Positions 16,758 through 25,982 of a DNA stretch of 64,000 nt are shown here, piece by piece. Positions within the stretch are counted from its first letter, which is position 1, and each line of letters opens with the position of its first letter. The notes under the pieces were generated by a model that did not search any database, had not been told where the DNA came from, and was given only the letters and a program-made list of their open reading frames with translations. The stretch comes from Arcticibacter svalbardensis MN12-7 (GTDB lineage: Bacteria; Bacteroidota; Bacteroidia; Sphingobacteriales; Sphingobacteriaceae), in NCBI RefSeq assembly GCF_000403135.1, contig NZ_AQPN01000008.1, forward strand, positions 1 through 64,000, given 5' to 3'. A program made the position numbers and the translations under genes.

Positions 16758-17954
16758 ATGGAAAGACAGCAAATTAAACAAGAAGCGATAAAACAAGCTA
16801 TTTGGGCTACAAAATCAGCTTTTTTAGTTTGTGGTTTAGGGGTATCTTGTTGGGCACCAATGGTTCCTTTTGCAAAAGAAAGACTTGCACTCAATGATGC
16901 TGATTTAGGCTTGCTTTTACTACTCTTAGGCTTAGGTGCAATTATCATGATGCCTGTTAGCGGTGTCATATCTGCTAAATTCGGAAGTCGTAAGGTTATA
17001 CTAGTTGGAGCATTATTAATTGCGGCTATGCTACCACTTTTAATGCTGACGACTTCCGTTTTCACAATGGCTGTAGTGTTGTTTTTCTTTGGCTCTGGTA
17101 TGGGGTTGATTGATGCTGCCATGAACGCGCATGGTGTACAAGTACAAAATGCGTATGGAAAACCCATTATGTCATCTCTTCATGGCTTGTATAGCGTAGG
17201 AGGGCTGTTGGGTGCATTGGGTATTGGTCTTTTAATGAAATGGGGACTTACACCAATGTGGGCGGCTATAGGTGTTTCAATTATACTTCTTTTGATAATA
17301 GGTATCAATTATAAATCTTTATTTGATAAGCAGACGGAGCGAACCATAATAGATGAAATTAATACGGTTAAAACGGAAACCAACAGCAAAGCAAAACTAT
17401 GGTTTAATAGCAGGGTGCTTTTTATTGGGATGATGTGTTTTATCGCATTTTTATCAGAAGGTGCAGTGTTGGATTGGAGTGCAGTTTTTTTACAAAACAA
17501 TAGAGGTGTCAGCAAAGAAATGTCAGGTACGGGCTATGCTTCTTTTTCAGTGGCGATGGCTGTAATGCGTTTGTTTGGTGATCGAATTATTTCAAGACTT
17601 AATGGTCGTATTGTAGTAATTGGAGGAGGCCTTGTTGCAGCATTAGGCATGGCTTTAGCTATTTTTACACCCTGGGTGGCAACAGCTTTAATGGGATTCG
17701 TTTTATGGGGACTAGGAATGGCTAATATTGTTCCCATATTTTTTAGCGAAGGAGGCCGCCTAAAAAATGTTCCCGCTACTATAGCTATTCCGGCTATCAC
17801 CACATTGGGCTATGCGGGTTTGCTCACAGGTCCGGCTATGTTGGGTTTAATTTCAAATGCATTTACATTGCCTGCTGCATTTGCTTTTTGCGGTGTATTA
17901 TTAATCATTATGGCTATCAGTTATGCTTTAAATAGTAAGGTGGAAAAATGCTAA
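16758..17954 (+). CDS. MFS transporter (YbjJ-like), second copy
   Basis: A 398-residue, 12-helix inner-membrane transporter. The MFS motif is GVISAKFGSRKVILVGALLI, and the central FLSEGAVLDWSAVFLQ block parallels the FDWSGIYFQ block of the transporter at 14367. The two therefore belong to the same branch, but they are well diverged and not a recent duplication. The frame is open to 16695; the ATG at 16758 is chosen because the preceding 21 residues are not conserved in layout and because MERQQIKQEAIKQAIW is a usual N-terminus. The substrate is unknown. A terminator follows at 18115. Confidence 0.87.
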   Translation: MERQQIKQEAIKQAIWATKSAFLVCGLGVSCWAPMVPFAKERLALNDADLGLLLLLLGLGAIIMMPVSGVISAKFGSRKVILVGALLIAAMLPLLMLTTSVFTMAVVLFFFGSGMGLIDAAMNAHGVQVQNAYGKPIMSSLHGLYSVGGLLGALGIGLLMKWGLTPMWAAIGVSIILLLIIGINYKSLFDKQTERTIIDEINTVKTETNSKAKLWFNSRVLFIGMMCFIAFLSEGAVLDWSAVFLQNNRGVSKEMSGTGYASFSVAMAVMRLFGDRIISRLNGRIVVIGGGLVAALGMALAIFTPWVATALMGFVLWGLGMANIVPIFFSEGGRLKNVPATIAIPAITTLGYAGLLTGPAMLGLISNAFTLPAAFAFCGVLLIIMAISYALNSKVEKC

Positions 17955-18114
17955 AGAAGAAAGATTTAATCGGATATTAAAATCTTTAGATAAAAAATTG
18001 AACGCCTACCGGAATGCTGAATTAGCAATTATGTAGATGCTTAAATTTAAACCTCTTCGAAAATAGAAAAATCACATTCTAACGATTTTCGATCCCATTT
18101 TCCGGTATTAAACA

Positions 18115-18148
18115 AAAAAGCCTGCAAAGGTTAATTTGCAGGCTTTTT
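18115..18148. terminator. Bidirectional intrinsic terminator
   Basis: Arms 18115-18128 and 18135-18148 form a perfect 14-bp stem (aaaaagcctgcaaa) with loop ggttaa and T-runs on either side. It ends both the MFS transcript and the convergent tRNA-Ser transcript. Confidence 0.85.
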
Positions 18149-18164
18149 GTAGGTTTTGATACCT

Positions 18165-18254
18165 TGGCGGAGAGTGGGGGATTCGAACCCGCGGACCCTT
18201 TAACAAGTCAACAGTTTTCAAGACTGCCGCAATCGACCACTCTGCCAACTCTCC
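18165..18254 (-). tRNA. tRNA-Ser (anticodon UGA)
   Basis: Read on the minus strand, the molecule starts GGAGAGT at 18254 and ends ACTCTCC-G-CCA at 18165, so the acceptor stem pairs fully and CCA is encoded. The anticodon stem-loop is CAGTCTTGAAAACTG with anticodon TGA. A long variable arm (TTGACTTGTTAAAGGGTCC region) marks a class II tRNA, and the T-loop GGTTCGAATCC is canonical. The total length is 90 nt. Confidence 0.96.
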
Positions 18255-18690
18255 GCGACAAAAGTACAAATCTTACCCTCATTTCCAAACTAGAATTAAA
18301 CTTTTTATTGGTTTCCGTTTATTGAGTTAGTTGTGAGTTAGTTATAGAATTGTTTTATGGTTTAAACTCGGGTTTCGGGACTATTAATCAAAATTTTATG
18401 GCGTTAGGCTGGATATAAAACCTTAATATGAGCGTTTCCTCTACGCTAATTTTAAAATAAGAACTAGTAGGATTTGATTGTGACTGAATATTATTTGAAT
18501 TAAAAGGGATCGGGTCTGTTCAAATAAATTTCATATTGTTGGCTTAAATGAATCGAAAGAGTAATGCCTGGTGATGTTGTCATATAGCTTTCATGAAATA
18601 AAATTTAACATATAAAATAAGTCTTGTTTCCAAGTGATTAGCTATAATTTCATTTAAAAAGCTTACATTTGCTCAAATTTTAAAGTTTTA
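18255..18690. other. Intergenic, 436 bp, promoter region of the tRNA and the RNA-binding protein
   Basis: No open frame with coding character and no terminator-type hairpin. A TACATTTG word at 18664-18671 resembles the Bacteroidota -7 box and would give a short leader for the RRM gene at 18691; no good -33 element accompanies it. The remainder could hold a longer leader, but I see no recognisable RNA element. Confidence 0.4.
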
Positions 18691-19023
18691 ATGAAGATAT
18701 TTATTGCAGGCCTTCCTTTCGAAGTAGAGGAGGCAGAATTAAGAGCGGTTTTTGGAGATTTTGGAGTAGTTAAGTCACTTAGAATTATAAAGGACCGTGA
18801 AACAGGTAAAAGCAGAGGTTTTGGCTTTGTTGAAATGCCTAACGATGAAGAAGCTAAAGAAGCGATCAAAAACATGAATGGTGGAGATTACAATGGGAGT
18901 AAAATCACAGTCAAAGTGGCTGAAGATAAACCCACTGATGGTCAAAGTCGTGGTGGTGGCGGTGGTGGATTCAACCGCGGTGGCGGTGGTGGAGGCGGCG
19001 GAAGAGGCGGCTTCAACAGATAA
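18691..19023 (+). CDS. RNA-binding protein, RRM domain with glycine-rich RGG-like tail
   Basis: A 110-residue protein with one RRM: RNP2 is IFIAGL (residues 3-8), RNP1 is KSRGFGFV (40-47), and the aromatic residues that stack on RNA are present. After about residue 86 the chain becomes a Gly/Arg/Asn/Phe tail (RGG and FNR repeats). The plan matches cyanobacterial and Bacteroidota glycine-rich RNA-binding proteins, often tied to cold shock or general post-transcriptional control. The tail is low complexity and may drive self-association. The gene is monocistronic with its own terminator. Confidence 0.93.
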   Translation: MKIFIAGLPFEVEEAELRAVFGDFGVVKSLRIIKDRETGKSRGFGFVEMPNDEEAKEAIKNMNGGDYNGSKITVKVAEDKPTDGQSRGGGGGGFNRGGGGGGGGRGGFNR

Positions 19024-19029
19024 CATACC

Positions 19030-19059
19030 AAAAGGGCTGTTCCAATGGCCCTTTTTTTT
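19030..19059 (+). terminator. Intrinsic terminator of the RRM gene
   Basis: The stem aaagggc/gcccttt around tgttccaatg is followed by eight T, starting 7 bp after the RRM stop codon. Confidence 0.8.
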
Positions 19060-19342
19060 ATAATCCTAACCTGATTATAATTAGTCTATTCGTACTACAC
19101 CAATAGTCCTGAATTTTTTGTGTAAGCTGAAGAGCGATTTTCTCTTCTTTTATCACGCCTATATCCTGAATAATCCTTAGCGTTTGTAAGCTATGTACCG
19201 AAATTTCTGTCGGGCTTCAATTAAATTCTAAACTTTCATATTAGAATATTATTAATGTCGTTAATACTGTTTTAATATTATGAAGTCCTATTGAAATTTA
19301 ATTGATGCTATACATGGCAGATTCTTTATAATTGCATTGTAG
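19060..19342. other. Intergenic, 283 bp, no gene seen
   Basis: Spacer before the barrel gene at 19343. It contains scattered AT-rich palindromic words but no convincing promoter pair, RNA gene or open frame. Confidence 0.4.
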
Positions 19343-22018
19343 ATGAAGGTATTTGTAATTTTAATTGCACTTCTGTTAAGTTCCCGATGTTTAAATGCCC
19401 AAACGATCAGATATTTTGTAAGAGGTACTTTACAGGATACTTCAGGTACTGGTATATCTGGTGCAACAGTCTTACTTACCTCCGATTTTGACTCTGTACT
19501 GGTTAAAACTAATGATAAGGGTTTCTACTCTTTAAAGGATATTACTTCTCCGGTTTTCAAATTGACGATATCTAACCTGGGATATCAGTCATTAGTGAAG
19601 GACCATATTGGGGAGGAGGGAATGTTTTATATTGAGATTGAGCCATTGCAGTTGCAGGCACAATCCTATGAATTAAATCAAATTCTGATCACGGGGAAAC
19701 AGCTTCTTGTGATCAAAAAGGATACTATTGAGTACCAATCCCGGAACTATAAGTTAAGGGAAAACGCATACACAGAAGATTTACTAAGACAATTGCCGGG
19801 TATTATTTTGAATGATGATGGCGATGTAATTGCTCAGGGAAAGCAGATATCAAAAATTACGGTTAATGGCAGGGACTTTTTTGGCGGAGATGTAGAAACA
19901 GTGATGAAAAATATTCCGGCTAACTTAATTGAAAAGATCCAGGTTATTAATGATTATGGAGACCAGGGGCAGTTTACTGGAAGTGCAACTGGACGTTCTC
20001 AAAAGATTATTAACATTAAAACCTGGGCTAATTTGAGAAAAGGCTATTTTGGTAATGCAAATGCTGGACTGGGTAATGAAGGAAGGTATCAGGTGTCGGC
20101 GTTGGCTAATTACTTCAATAATAACAGGGAAACTGGGGTCTACGGAAATTTAAATAATAATAATTCCAGTTTATCAGGATCAGGTTATGCTTTGAAAAAT
20201 GGAGGCGACAATGGCTTGACCAACTTAAATGCGTTTGGATTTAATCATCGTGAAAAATATAATAAGTACCTGAGTTCATTTGGGAGCTATAATTATTCGA
20301 ACACGCGCAATGAGCTTTTCTCAGAAACCTTTCGTCAGAATATCTATCCAAATAATACACTGATTGTGAATTACGATACCAGCAGGGTCACCAGCAATGG
20401 ATATAACCATGTATTTCAGTGGAATATTGAATATGATCGCAATAAAGAAGATTATATTCAAATTTCGCCATCGGTATCTTTTTCAAAGAGAAATTCGATA
20501 ACGAATTCTAATTTAATACAGAATAAGTTAACGAATTCTTATCTGATTGATAGTTTGAGGCAACAAACGAATGAGTCGACATCTAATTTAAATCCGCTTA
20601 TTGGCTTAAGGGTGGTAGCTAATCATCGCTTTAAAAAACCGGGGCGAAATGTATATACGGAGCTGAATATTAAAAATGGAGTAAATACGACTGAACAGCG
20701 CGTGGATGCAAGATTGAATTTTTATGATAGAAGCGGTAATCTAAGTCTGGATTCACTTTTAAGAACATTTCTTAAAAATGAAAATGAGAATTTGAATATC
20801 AGTGCTAAGGTTTCCTATCTGGAGCCTATAACGACGAATACGCGACTTGAATTTGGCTATGTGTATAGTTATTCGGAATTTTTGAATGACCGGGAGGCTA
20901 ATTGGGCAGATATGATTAAGCGAATTGATTCTCTAAGTAACAGGTATACGTATTCTTTCAGAACGAACCTGGTGAGTCTGGCTCTTCGTCATAGCGGATC
21001 CAAACATGCCTATTCTATCGGTATTAGTGTTCAGCCTACATTACTCTCAGGAGAATCAATCAGTAATAGTATTAGGATAAACAGAATAGGGTTAAATATT
21101 GTTCCCGAATTAAGTTATAGTTACACACCATCTTCAGAGAAATCATTTGGATTTAACTATGCAGCCAGCAGTAATCCTCCTTCTTATTTGCAATTGCAAC
21201 CGGTAACAGATGTAACGAACCCGCAGTATCCAATAACTGGAAATCCGACCTTAAAATCGGAGCTTTGGCATACAGTAGATTTTTCTTATAACAGCTTTAA
21301 TTTTGATACGGGTAATACGTTATTTACGAGTTTGAGTGCTTCTGTGGTTCAGGATCAGGTGGTTGCAAATACGGTGTTAGTGTATCATCCGGATAATGTG
21401 GTTACTCAGGAAACTTTATTTGATAATATTAACGGTGGGTTTCAACTTGGGGGATTGTACAATGCTTCTCTTCCATTGGTAGGTCGGCGTATTATCCTGG
21501 ATATCAACGGTAACGTTAGCTACAATAATAATGTGTCGCTTAGTAATTATGTTAAAATAACAGGTAAAAACCTGATTACTTCTCAAAATTTCAGGATGCA
21601 GATTAATCCTGGAGGAAAGCTTGAACTGAATCCTTCGGTTACTTATACGTTGAATAACACATCGTATTCCCTGGATGAATATGAGAAAAATGAGTTATCG
21701 ACCTGGTTGTTAAGTGCATCAGGAAGATGGAATGTAAGTCCTTCTTTTATTTTAGGGTCTGCTTTAGATAAGAATTTTTATAATGGGTTTGCAGGATCTG
21801 TAAAGACTAACCCTTTGATTTTGAATACTTACCTGGAGTATCAGTTTTTAAAAGGTAAAAAGGGTGCTCTTCGTTTTACTGGGTTTGATTTATTTGATCA
21901 AAATACGAATGTTCAACGTTTGATCTTGAATAACTCTATTATGGACAACCGAAGTAATCGATTAGGCCGTTACTTTATGGTGTTGTTTACGCTGAATGTA
22001 AATAAGTTTGAAACATAA
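19343..22018 (+). CDS. Outer-membrane beta-barrel protein with carboxypeptidase-like N-terminal domain (TonB-receptor-like)
   Basis: An 891-residue outer-membrane protein of the 'outer membrane beta-barrel family' common in Bacteroidota. It has a signal peptide (1-19, ending LNA-Q), a carboxypeptidase-regulatory-like domain (about 25-100: VRGTLQDTSGTGISGATVLL, NLGYQSLV) and a plug-like region (about 130-230: LLRQLPGIILNDDGDV, VNGRDFFGGD, IQVINDYGDQGQFTG). The rest is a long barrel rich in alternating aromatic strands. It lacks a strong TonB box and has no DUF4249 or SusD partner, so whether it transports, secretes or only anchors is unknown. It is monocistronic, with a terminator at 22017. 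Confidence 0.87.
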   Translation: MKVFVILIALLLSSRCLNAQTIRYFVRGTLQDTSGTGISGATVLLTSDFDSVLVKTNDKGFYSLKDITSPVFKLTISNLGYQSLVKDHIGEEGMFYIEIEPLQLQAQSYELNQILITGKQLLVIKKDTIEYQSRNYKLRENAYTEDLLRQLPGIILNDDGDVIAQGKQISKITVNGRDFFGGDVETVMKNIPANLIEKIQVINDYGDQGQFTGSATGRSQKIINIKTWANLRKGYFGNANAGLGNEGRYQVSALANYFNNNRETGVYGNLNNNNSSLSGSGYALKNGGDNGLTNLNAFGFNHREKYNKYLSSFGSYNYSNTRNELFSETFRQNIYPNNTLIVNYDTSRVTSNGYNHVFQWNIEYDRNKEDYIQISPSVSFSKRNSITNSNLIQNKLTNSYLIDSLRQQTNESTSNLNPLIGLRVVANHRFKKPGRNVYTELNIKNGVNTTEQRVDARLNFYDRSGNLSLDSLLRTFLKNENENLNISAKVSYLEPITTNTRLEFGYVYSYSEFLNDREANWADMIKRIDSLSNRYTYSFRTNLVSLALRHSGSKHAYSIGISVQPTLLSGESISNSIRINRIGLNIVPELSYSYTPSSEKSFGFNYAASSNPPSYLQLQPVTDVTNPQYPITGNPTLKSELWHTVDFSYNSFNFDTGNTLFTSLSASVVQDQVVANTVLVYHPDNVVTQETLFDNINGGFQLGGLYNASLPLVGRRIILDINGNVSYNNNVSLSNYVKITGKNLITSQNFRMQINPGGKLELNPSVTYTLNNTSYSLDEYEKNELSTWLLSASGRWNVSPSFILGSALDKNFYNGFAGSVKTNPLILNTYLEYQFLKGKKGALRFTGFDLFDQNTNVQRLILNNSIMDNRSNRLGRYFMVLFTLNVNKFET

Positions 22019-22052
22019 AAAAGACCCTGCTAAAGGGTAGCAGAGTCTTTCA
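22017..22052. terminator. Bidirectional terminator
   Basis: Arms 22020-22031 (aaagaccctgct) and 22039-22050 (agcagagtcttt) pair with one mismatch around taaaggg. It lies between the convergent barrel and fasciclin genes. Confidence 0.75.
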
Positions 22053-22074
22053 CTTAGGGAATAATCAAATAATA

Positions 22075-22731
22075 TTATTGTTTTGGTACCAATACGTTGT
22101 TGATTACGTGTGCAGTACCGTTAGTTCCTTTGATATCAAATACGGTTACAAGTGCTTTGTTTCCGGAAGCATCTGACAATTCAAGGTTCTTACTTTCATT
22201 TACTTTTAAAGTAAGGACATCTCCTTCAATAGTTTTCAGTGTGGTGGATCCTTTACCTACTGTAAGTGCTTTAATAATGTCGTCTTTGGTATAAGTACCA
22301 GCTACAACATGATGTTTAAGGGTCTTAGTTAATTTAGCTTGTTGTGTAAGTAAGCTATCTCCGGCTGGAACTGCTACAAAAGCTTGGTCGGAAGGGGCGA
22401 AGATGGTAAATGGACCTGCTCCTTTTAGAGTTTGATCAAGACCAGCAGTTTTTATTGCAGTGGTTAGACTTGCGTTATAACCAGAAGTGGAAATTGCCTG
22501 AACAATATCACCTGTTGCTGCAGCAGCTCCTGTTGTAGTAGTTCCGGTGGAAGAGGTTCCGGTTGAAGTTGAGGTTTGTCCTGTTGCTGAAGAATCTTGT
22601 CCTTGAACAGGAGTTTGCCCTGTAGTTGTTGAAGTTGAATCCTGTGTTTGAGCAGGAGAGGTAGTTTGTGCGTTTATAGCTGTAAACCCTGTTATTGCTA
22701 CAACTGCAGCGGTTAAAATTAAGTTTTTCAT
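22075..22731 (-). CDS. Secreted fasciclin (FAS1) domain protein with Ser/Thr/Gln-rich linker
   Basis: A 218-residue exported protein. The signal peptide is residues 1-21 (TAINA-Q). A low-complexity Ser/Thr/Gly/Gln linker follows (about 22-72), then one FAS1 domain (about 75-218) with its two landmarks: H1 GPFTIFAPSDQAF and H2 AHVINNVLVP. FAS1 domains mediate adhesion or protein contacts at the cell surface. The frame is open upstream to 22896, but the ATG at 22731 starts the signal peptide and is chosen for that reason. The gene has more than 160 bp of upstream DNA and is monocistronic. Confidence 0.92.
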   Translation of the reverse strand: MKNLILTAAVVAITGFTAINAQTTSPAQTQDSTSTTTGQTPVQGQDSSATGQTSTSTGTSSTGTTTTGAAAATGDIVQAISTSGYNASLTTAIKTAGLDQTLKGAGPFTIFAPSDQAFVAVPAGDSLLTQQAKLTKTLKHHVVAGTYTKDDIIKALTVGKGSTTLKTIEGDVLTLKVNESKNLELSDASGNKALVTVFDIKGTNGTAHVINNVLVPKQ

Positions 22732-22936
22732 ATTTTGAATGTTAAATGTATCAGTTAGAATAAATACTTTGCCAATTTTGTTTTTACAATTTAATTCTTT
22801 AATACATAGATAGATAGATTTTTTTGAAAAAGTCAATGTTTGTCTGGATTGTCTAAATGTTTTACAATACGTGGTGTAAATCATCAAATTTATCAAAGAA
22901 ATACCTTTATATTAATTAAAGCGTTACCATTGTGAC

Positions 22937-23536
22937 ATGAAACAAAGTATCTATTTAGTGATAATTTCTATTATCATATCAAGTTGCAGCATAAACAAAC
23001 AGATTGATCAGGCAAAAGCCTTTGAAAAGTGTAAATATTCAATTATATCAGCAGATAGTCTTTATGTGGCTAATGTTGATGTTTCTCAGGCTTTAAAATC
23101 AAAGAATTTTGATGTGATAAAATCTCCCCGAATTTTATTGGGAATATTAAGGAAAAATGTTCCTTTTGAGGGTAAAGTAAATCTTCAGATTAAGAATCCT
23201 TCTTCAGCAGTTGCTGCTATCCGTCAGTTTGAATATAAGCTACTTATTAAAGATCAGGAATTGGCCAGTGGCTTTATAAATCAAACCATTCAGGTTGAAC
23301 CTGGTGGTGGCGAAACGGTTGTGCCAATTAAAATAAATGCCAACATCTATAACTTTATTTCTAATAGAGAGACACAGGATGCGATTCTTGATTTCCTGAG
23401 TAATGATGGGACTTCTGCAAAGAAAAGTATCTTAACTATAAAAATACGACCAACTTTAGGTCTTGGTAATAAAGAGATAAAATATCCGGGTTATATCACG
23501 ATCAACAAGGAAATTACAAGGAATATTTTGTTGTAG
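22937..23536 (+). CDS. LEA14-like (WHy domain) lipoprotein
   Basis: A 199-residue lipoprotein (IIISSCSINKQ, lipid-bearing Cys at about residue 17). After it comes one Ig-like beta domain with the pattern of LEA type 2/WHy proteins: GKVNLQIKNPSSAVAAIRQFEYKLLIKDQELASG, in which the NP motif and the following strand are typical. The family is linked to desiccation and water stress in plants; in Bacteroidota its members are lipoproteins with no fixed role. The family call rests on the strand pattern and is moderately sure. It converges on the methyltransferase gene with a 2-bp gap. Confidence 0.65.
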   Translation: MKQSIYLVIISIIISSCSINKQIDQAKAFEKCKYSIISADSLYVANVDVSQALKSKNFDVIKSPRILLGILRKNVPFEGKVNLQIKNPSSAVAAIRQFEYKLLIKDQELASGFINQTIQVEPGGGETVVPIKINANIYNFISNRETQDAILDFLSNDGTSAKKSILTIKIRPTLGLGNKEIKYPGYITINKEITRNILL

Positions 23537-23538
23537 TG

Positions 23539-24234
23539 TTAAACTGGATGGTGACTTAGAACGGCGAGGTATTGATCGTATTCTTCTAAAATAATAGTTA
23601 CTTTCCAACCTTTTGGCTCTGCAATTTCTCTGAGTGTATGTTGATCAATGTATAACCATTGAAACCAGTTGCCATACTGTCCCTTGTATTTGTACTGATA
23701 GGATATTTCTCCATAATATTGATTTGCAGGGAAATCGCCATCATCGTACAGGTAGGTAATATCGGAAGAGTCGAAGATCAGGCTGCCATCTTTGGAGAGT
23801 AAATGCTGTGCATGGTCTAGAAATGTACTTAGACCTGCTAGATTGGAACATAAACCGATTCCGTTCATTAATAAAAGTAGCGTGTCGAATTTTTGTTCTT
23901 CGTAAGCGTAAAAGTCTTGATTAATGATTTTTTCGACACCCCTGTCTTTCATGATGGAACATGCTTCTTTAGAGATTTCCAGGACTGTGATATCTGCGAA
24001 AAAGTCTTGGAGTAATAGTGCATGTGATCCTACTCCAGCGCCAATATCTAAAATGGTTCCTTTGCAACTTTTTAGGGCTAATAACTCAATGGGGGACATA
24101 TCCTCTTCGTCCCTGAAGAAAATTTCCACCGGCATTTCCTCAGGTTCACCATACGTATTATAAATCCATAAAGGTTCTTCCTCTTTATCTGATTTAGTGT
24201 AAAAATCGCAGAGTGCTTTTTCGTATACATCCAT
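23539..24234 (-). CDS. Class I SAM-dependent methyltransferase
   Basis: A 231-residue cytoplasmic enzyme. SAM-binding motif I is LDIGAGVGSHALLLQ (about residues 70-85), the acidic motif II is ITVLEISKEAC, and the post-motif segment FDTLLLLMNGIGL takes the place of the usual DxxxxxN loop. The substrate is unknown. No partner genes point to a pathway: a lipoprotein gene lies just upstream on the same strand (28 bp gap) and may share the transcript. The start at 24234 (MDVYEK) fits the family's usual N-terminus. Confidence 0.87.
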   Translation of the reverse strand: MDVYEKALCDFYTKSDKEEEPLWIYNTYGEPEEMPVEIFFRDEEDMSPIELLALKSCKGTILDIGAGVGSHALLLQDFFADITVLEISKEACSIMKDRGVEKIINQDFYAYEEQKFDTLLLLMNGIGLCSNLAGLSTFLDHAQHLLSKDGSLIFDSSDITYLYDDGDFPANQYYGEISYQYKYKGQYGNWFQWLYIDQHTLREIAEPKGWKVTIILEEYDQYLAVLSHHPV

Positions 24235-24262
24235 TGGCTACAAAGTAAAGAAAATTGATTGT

Positions 24263-24727
24263 TTATTTACAAGTTCGCCTGGTGTATTGGATGGAATAGG
24301 CTGAGCTGTCTCTTAAAACTTGTCTGCCAGTGGAAATGTCAACACTAAAGGGTTTTTGCAATAAACTAGCGTCTTGTAGTTTAAATGCGATATCAAGGGA
24401 ATCCTGCATGCCTTCCTGGCTGTAGATCCAAACTCCTTTAATTTCGTTACCTGTTTTAACCGCTTTTATAATGCCCTTTCTGCTATCTTTTTCATAGGGC
24501 ATATGATCGTATTGACCGGTTACCGCTGATTGATTCAGAATGAGATGGATGTATGATGTGTCTTGATTTCGGTTACCTTCTACGTGCTGAAAACACATGT
24601 TTAGGGTATCTGAAGATGATGAATCTTTAGATACTAATCCGGAATTGCTGGAAGTATTGGAGGTATTTGTATTGTTGCATGCTGAAAATAAGAACAGGAT
24701 ACTACTAAAAAGGGTTAAAAATTTCAT
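24263..24727 (-). CDS. Small lipoprotein of unknown function
   Basis: A 154-residue lipoprotein: signal peptide with lipobox FLFSACNN (Cys at about residue 17), a Ser/Asn/Thr-rich linker to about residue 45, and a compact beta-rich domain (MCFQHVEGN, SYIHLILNQSAVTGQYDH, GNEIKGVWIYSQEG). That pattern recurs in Bacteroidota lipoproteins without assigned function. It is upstream of the methyltransferase gene on the same strand. Confidence 0.7.
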   Translation of the reverse strand: MKFLTLFSSILFLFSACNNTNTSNTSSNSGLVSKDSSSSDTLNMCFQHVEGNRNQDTSYIHLILNQSAVTGQYDHMPYEKDSRKGIIKAVKTGNEIKGVWIYSQEGMQDSLDIAFKLQDASLLQKPFSVDISTGRQVLRDSSAYSIQYTRRTCK

Positions 24728-24862
24728 TTTTTTGATTTTATTGTTTAAACATGTGATTGGAATTTATGTTCTCCTGAGCGTTTATTTAGGCATAATGGCT
24801 TTATAATGAAAGTAAATCTAGTGTTATTTTCATTTATTCTTACGATTAGTTAATAAAACTCA

Positions 24863-24870
24863 TAAATTTG
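24863..24870 (+). promoter_or_regulatory. Possible -7 box of the serC operon
   Basis: TAAATTTG fits TAnnTTTG and lies 25 bp before the serC ATG. I see no good -33 TTTG element, so it is tentative. Confidence 0.35.
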
Positions 24871-24895
24871 CCGCTTCATTAACACGAGCTAAACC

Positions 24896-25963
24896 ATGAA
24901 ATATAATTTTGGCGCTGGACCCAGTATTTTGCCACAGGAAGTATTTAAACAAGCAGCAGAAGCAGTATTAAATTTTAATAATACAGGACTTTCCATACTT
25001 GAAATTTCTCACAGAGCACCTGAATTCGAGGCTGTGGTTGACGAAATTTTACAATTAGTAAAAGATCTTTTAAACATTCCTGAAGGCTATTCGATTTTAT
25101 TGCTTCAAGGTGGAGCAAGTCTTCAATTTAGCATGGTTCCTATGAATATTCTTGCTGAAGGACAAACTGCATCTTATCTTGATTCAGGTGTATGGTCAAG
25201 TAAGGCTATCAAAGAAGCTAAGCTATTCGGAAATGTAAATATTGTTGCTTCATCAAAAGAGGCTAACTATACTTATGTGCCTAGAGATTATGAAATACCT
25301 GCAGATTCTGCATATTTTCATGTCACATCTAATAATACCATATTCGGAACTGAACTATTTGATTTCCCTAAAACAGATGTTCCTATAGTTTCTGATATGT
25401 CATCTGACATTTTCAGCAGAGTATTAAATATTGCTGATTTTGGTTTAATTTATGCTGGTGCCCAAAAGAATATGGGTCCTGCAGGTCTTACCCTTGTGAT
25501 CGTGAAAGATGATCTAATAGGTAAGTCTGGTCGTAAATTACCATCTATGCTGGATTATAAGATCCATGCGGACAACAAATCACTTTATAATACTCCTGCA
25601 GTTTTCTCCATTTATGCTTCTTTATTGAACTTAAGATGGCTGAAAGCAAAAGGTGGTGTTGCACAGATAGAAAAGGAAAATATTGCTAAATCTGAAGCTT
25701 TATATGCTGAAATAGATCGTAATCCTTTATTTAAAGGTCCTTGTAATGTGGAAGATCGTTCACGCATGAATGTTTGTTTTGTGATGGAAAATCCGGAATT
25801 AGACAAACCTTTCCTAAAGTTTGCTCAGGAACGCGGAATGGTTGGAATTAAAGGACATCGTAGTGTAGGTGGTTTTAGGGCATCTATTTATAATGCACTT
25901 CCTATTACTGCTGTTCATGCACTTATTGATGTGATGCAAGAATTTGCAGATAATAATGCTTAG
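24896..25963 (+). CDS. serC: Phosphoserine aminotransferase
   Basis: A 355-residue PLP enzyme that makes 3-phosphoserine from 3-phosphohydroxypyruvate and glutamate (it also serves pyridoxine synthesis in bacteria using the DXP-independent branch differently). The N-terminal NFGAGPSILP signature, the phosphate-binding GGASLQFSMVPMN loop, and the PLP Lys191 (AGAQKNMGPAG) are all present; the length is normal. It is followed 19 bp later by the hydroxyacid dehydrogenase gene, so the two form the serine operon. TAAATTTG at 24863-24870 could be its -7 box. Confidence 0.97.
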   Translation: MKYNFGAGPSILPQEVFKQAAEAVLNFNNTGLSILEISHRAPEFEAVVDEILQLVKDLLNIPEGYSILLLQGGASLQFSMVPMNILAEGQTASYLDSGVWSSKAIKEAKLFGNVNIVASSKEANYTYVPRDYEIPADSAYFHVTSNNTIFGTELFDFPKTDVPIVSDMSSDIFSRVLNIADFGLIYAGAQKNMGPAGLTLVIVKDDLIGKSGRKLPSMLDYKIHADNKSLYNTPAVFSIYASLLNLRWLKAKGGVAQIEKENIAKSEALYAEIDRNPLFKGPCNVEDRSRMNVCFVMENPELDKPFLKFAQERGMVGIKGHRSVGGFRASIYNALPITAVHALIDVMQEFADNNA

Positions 25964-25982
25964 ATAATATAAATACGAGATA

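Noticed and set aside
18255-18690. Cold-shock-type RNA leader upstream of the RRM gene
   Set aside because: No conserved hairpin or motif could be identified; a -7-like box close to the gene suggests a short leader instead.
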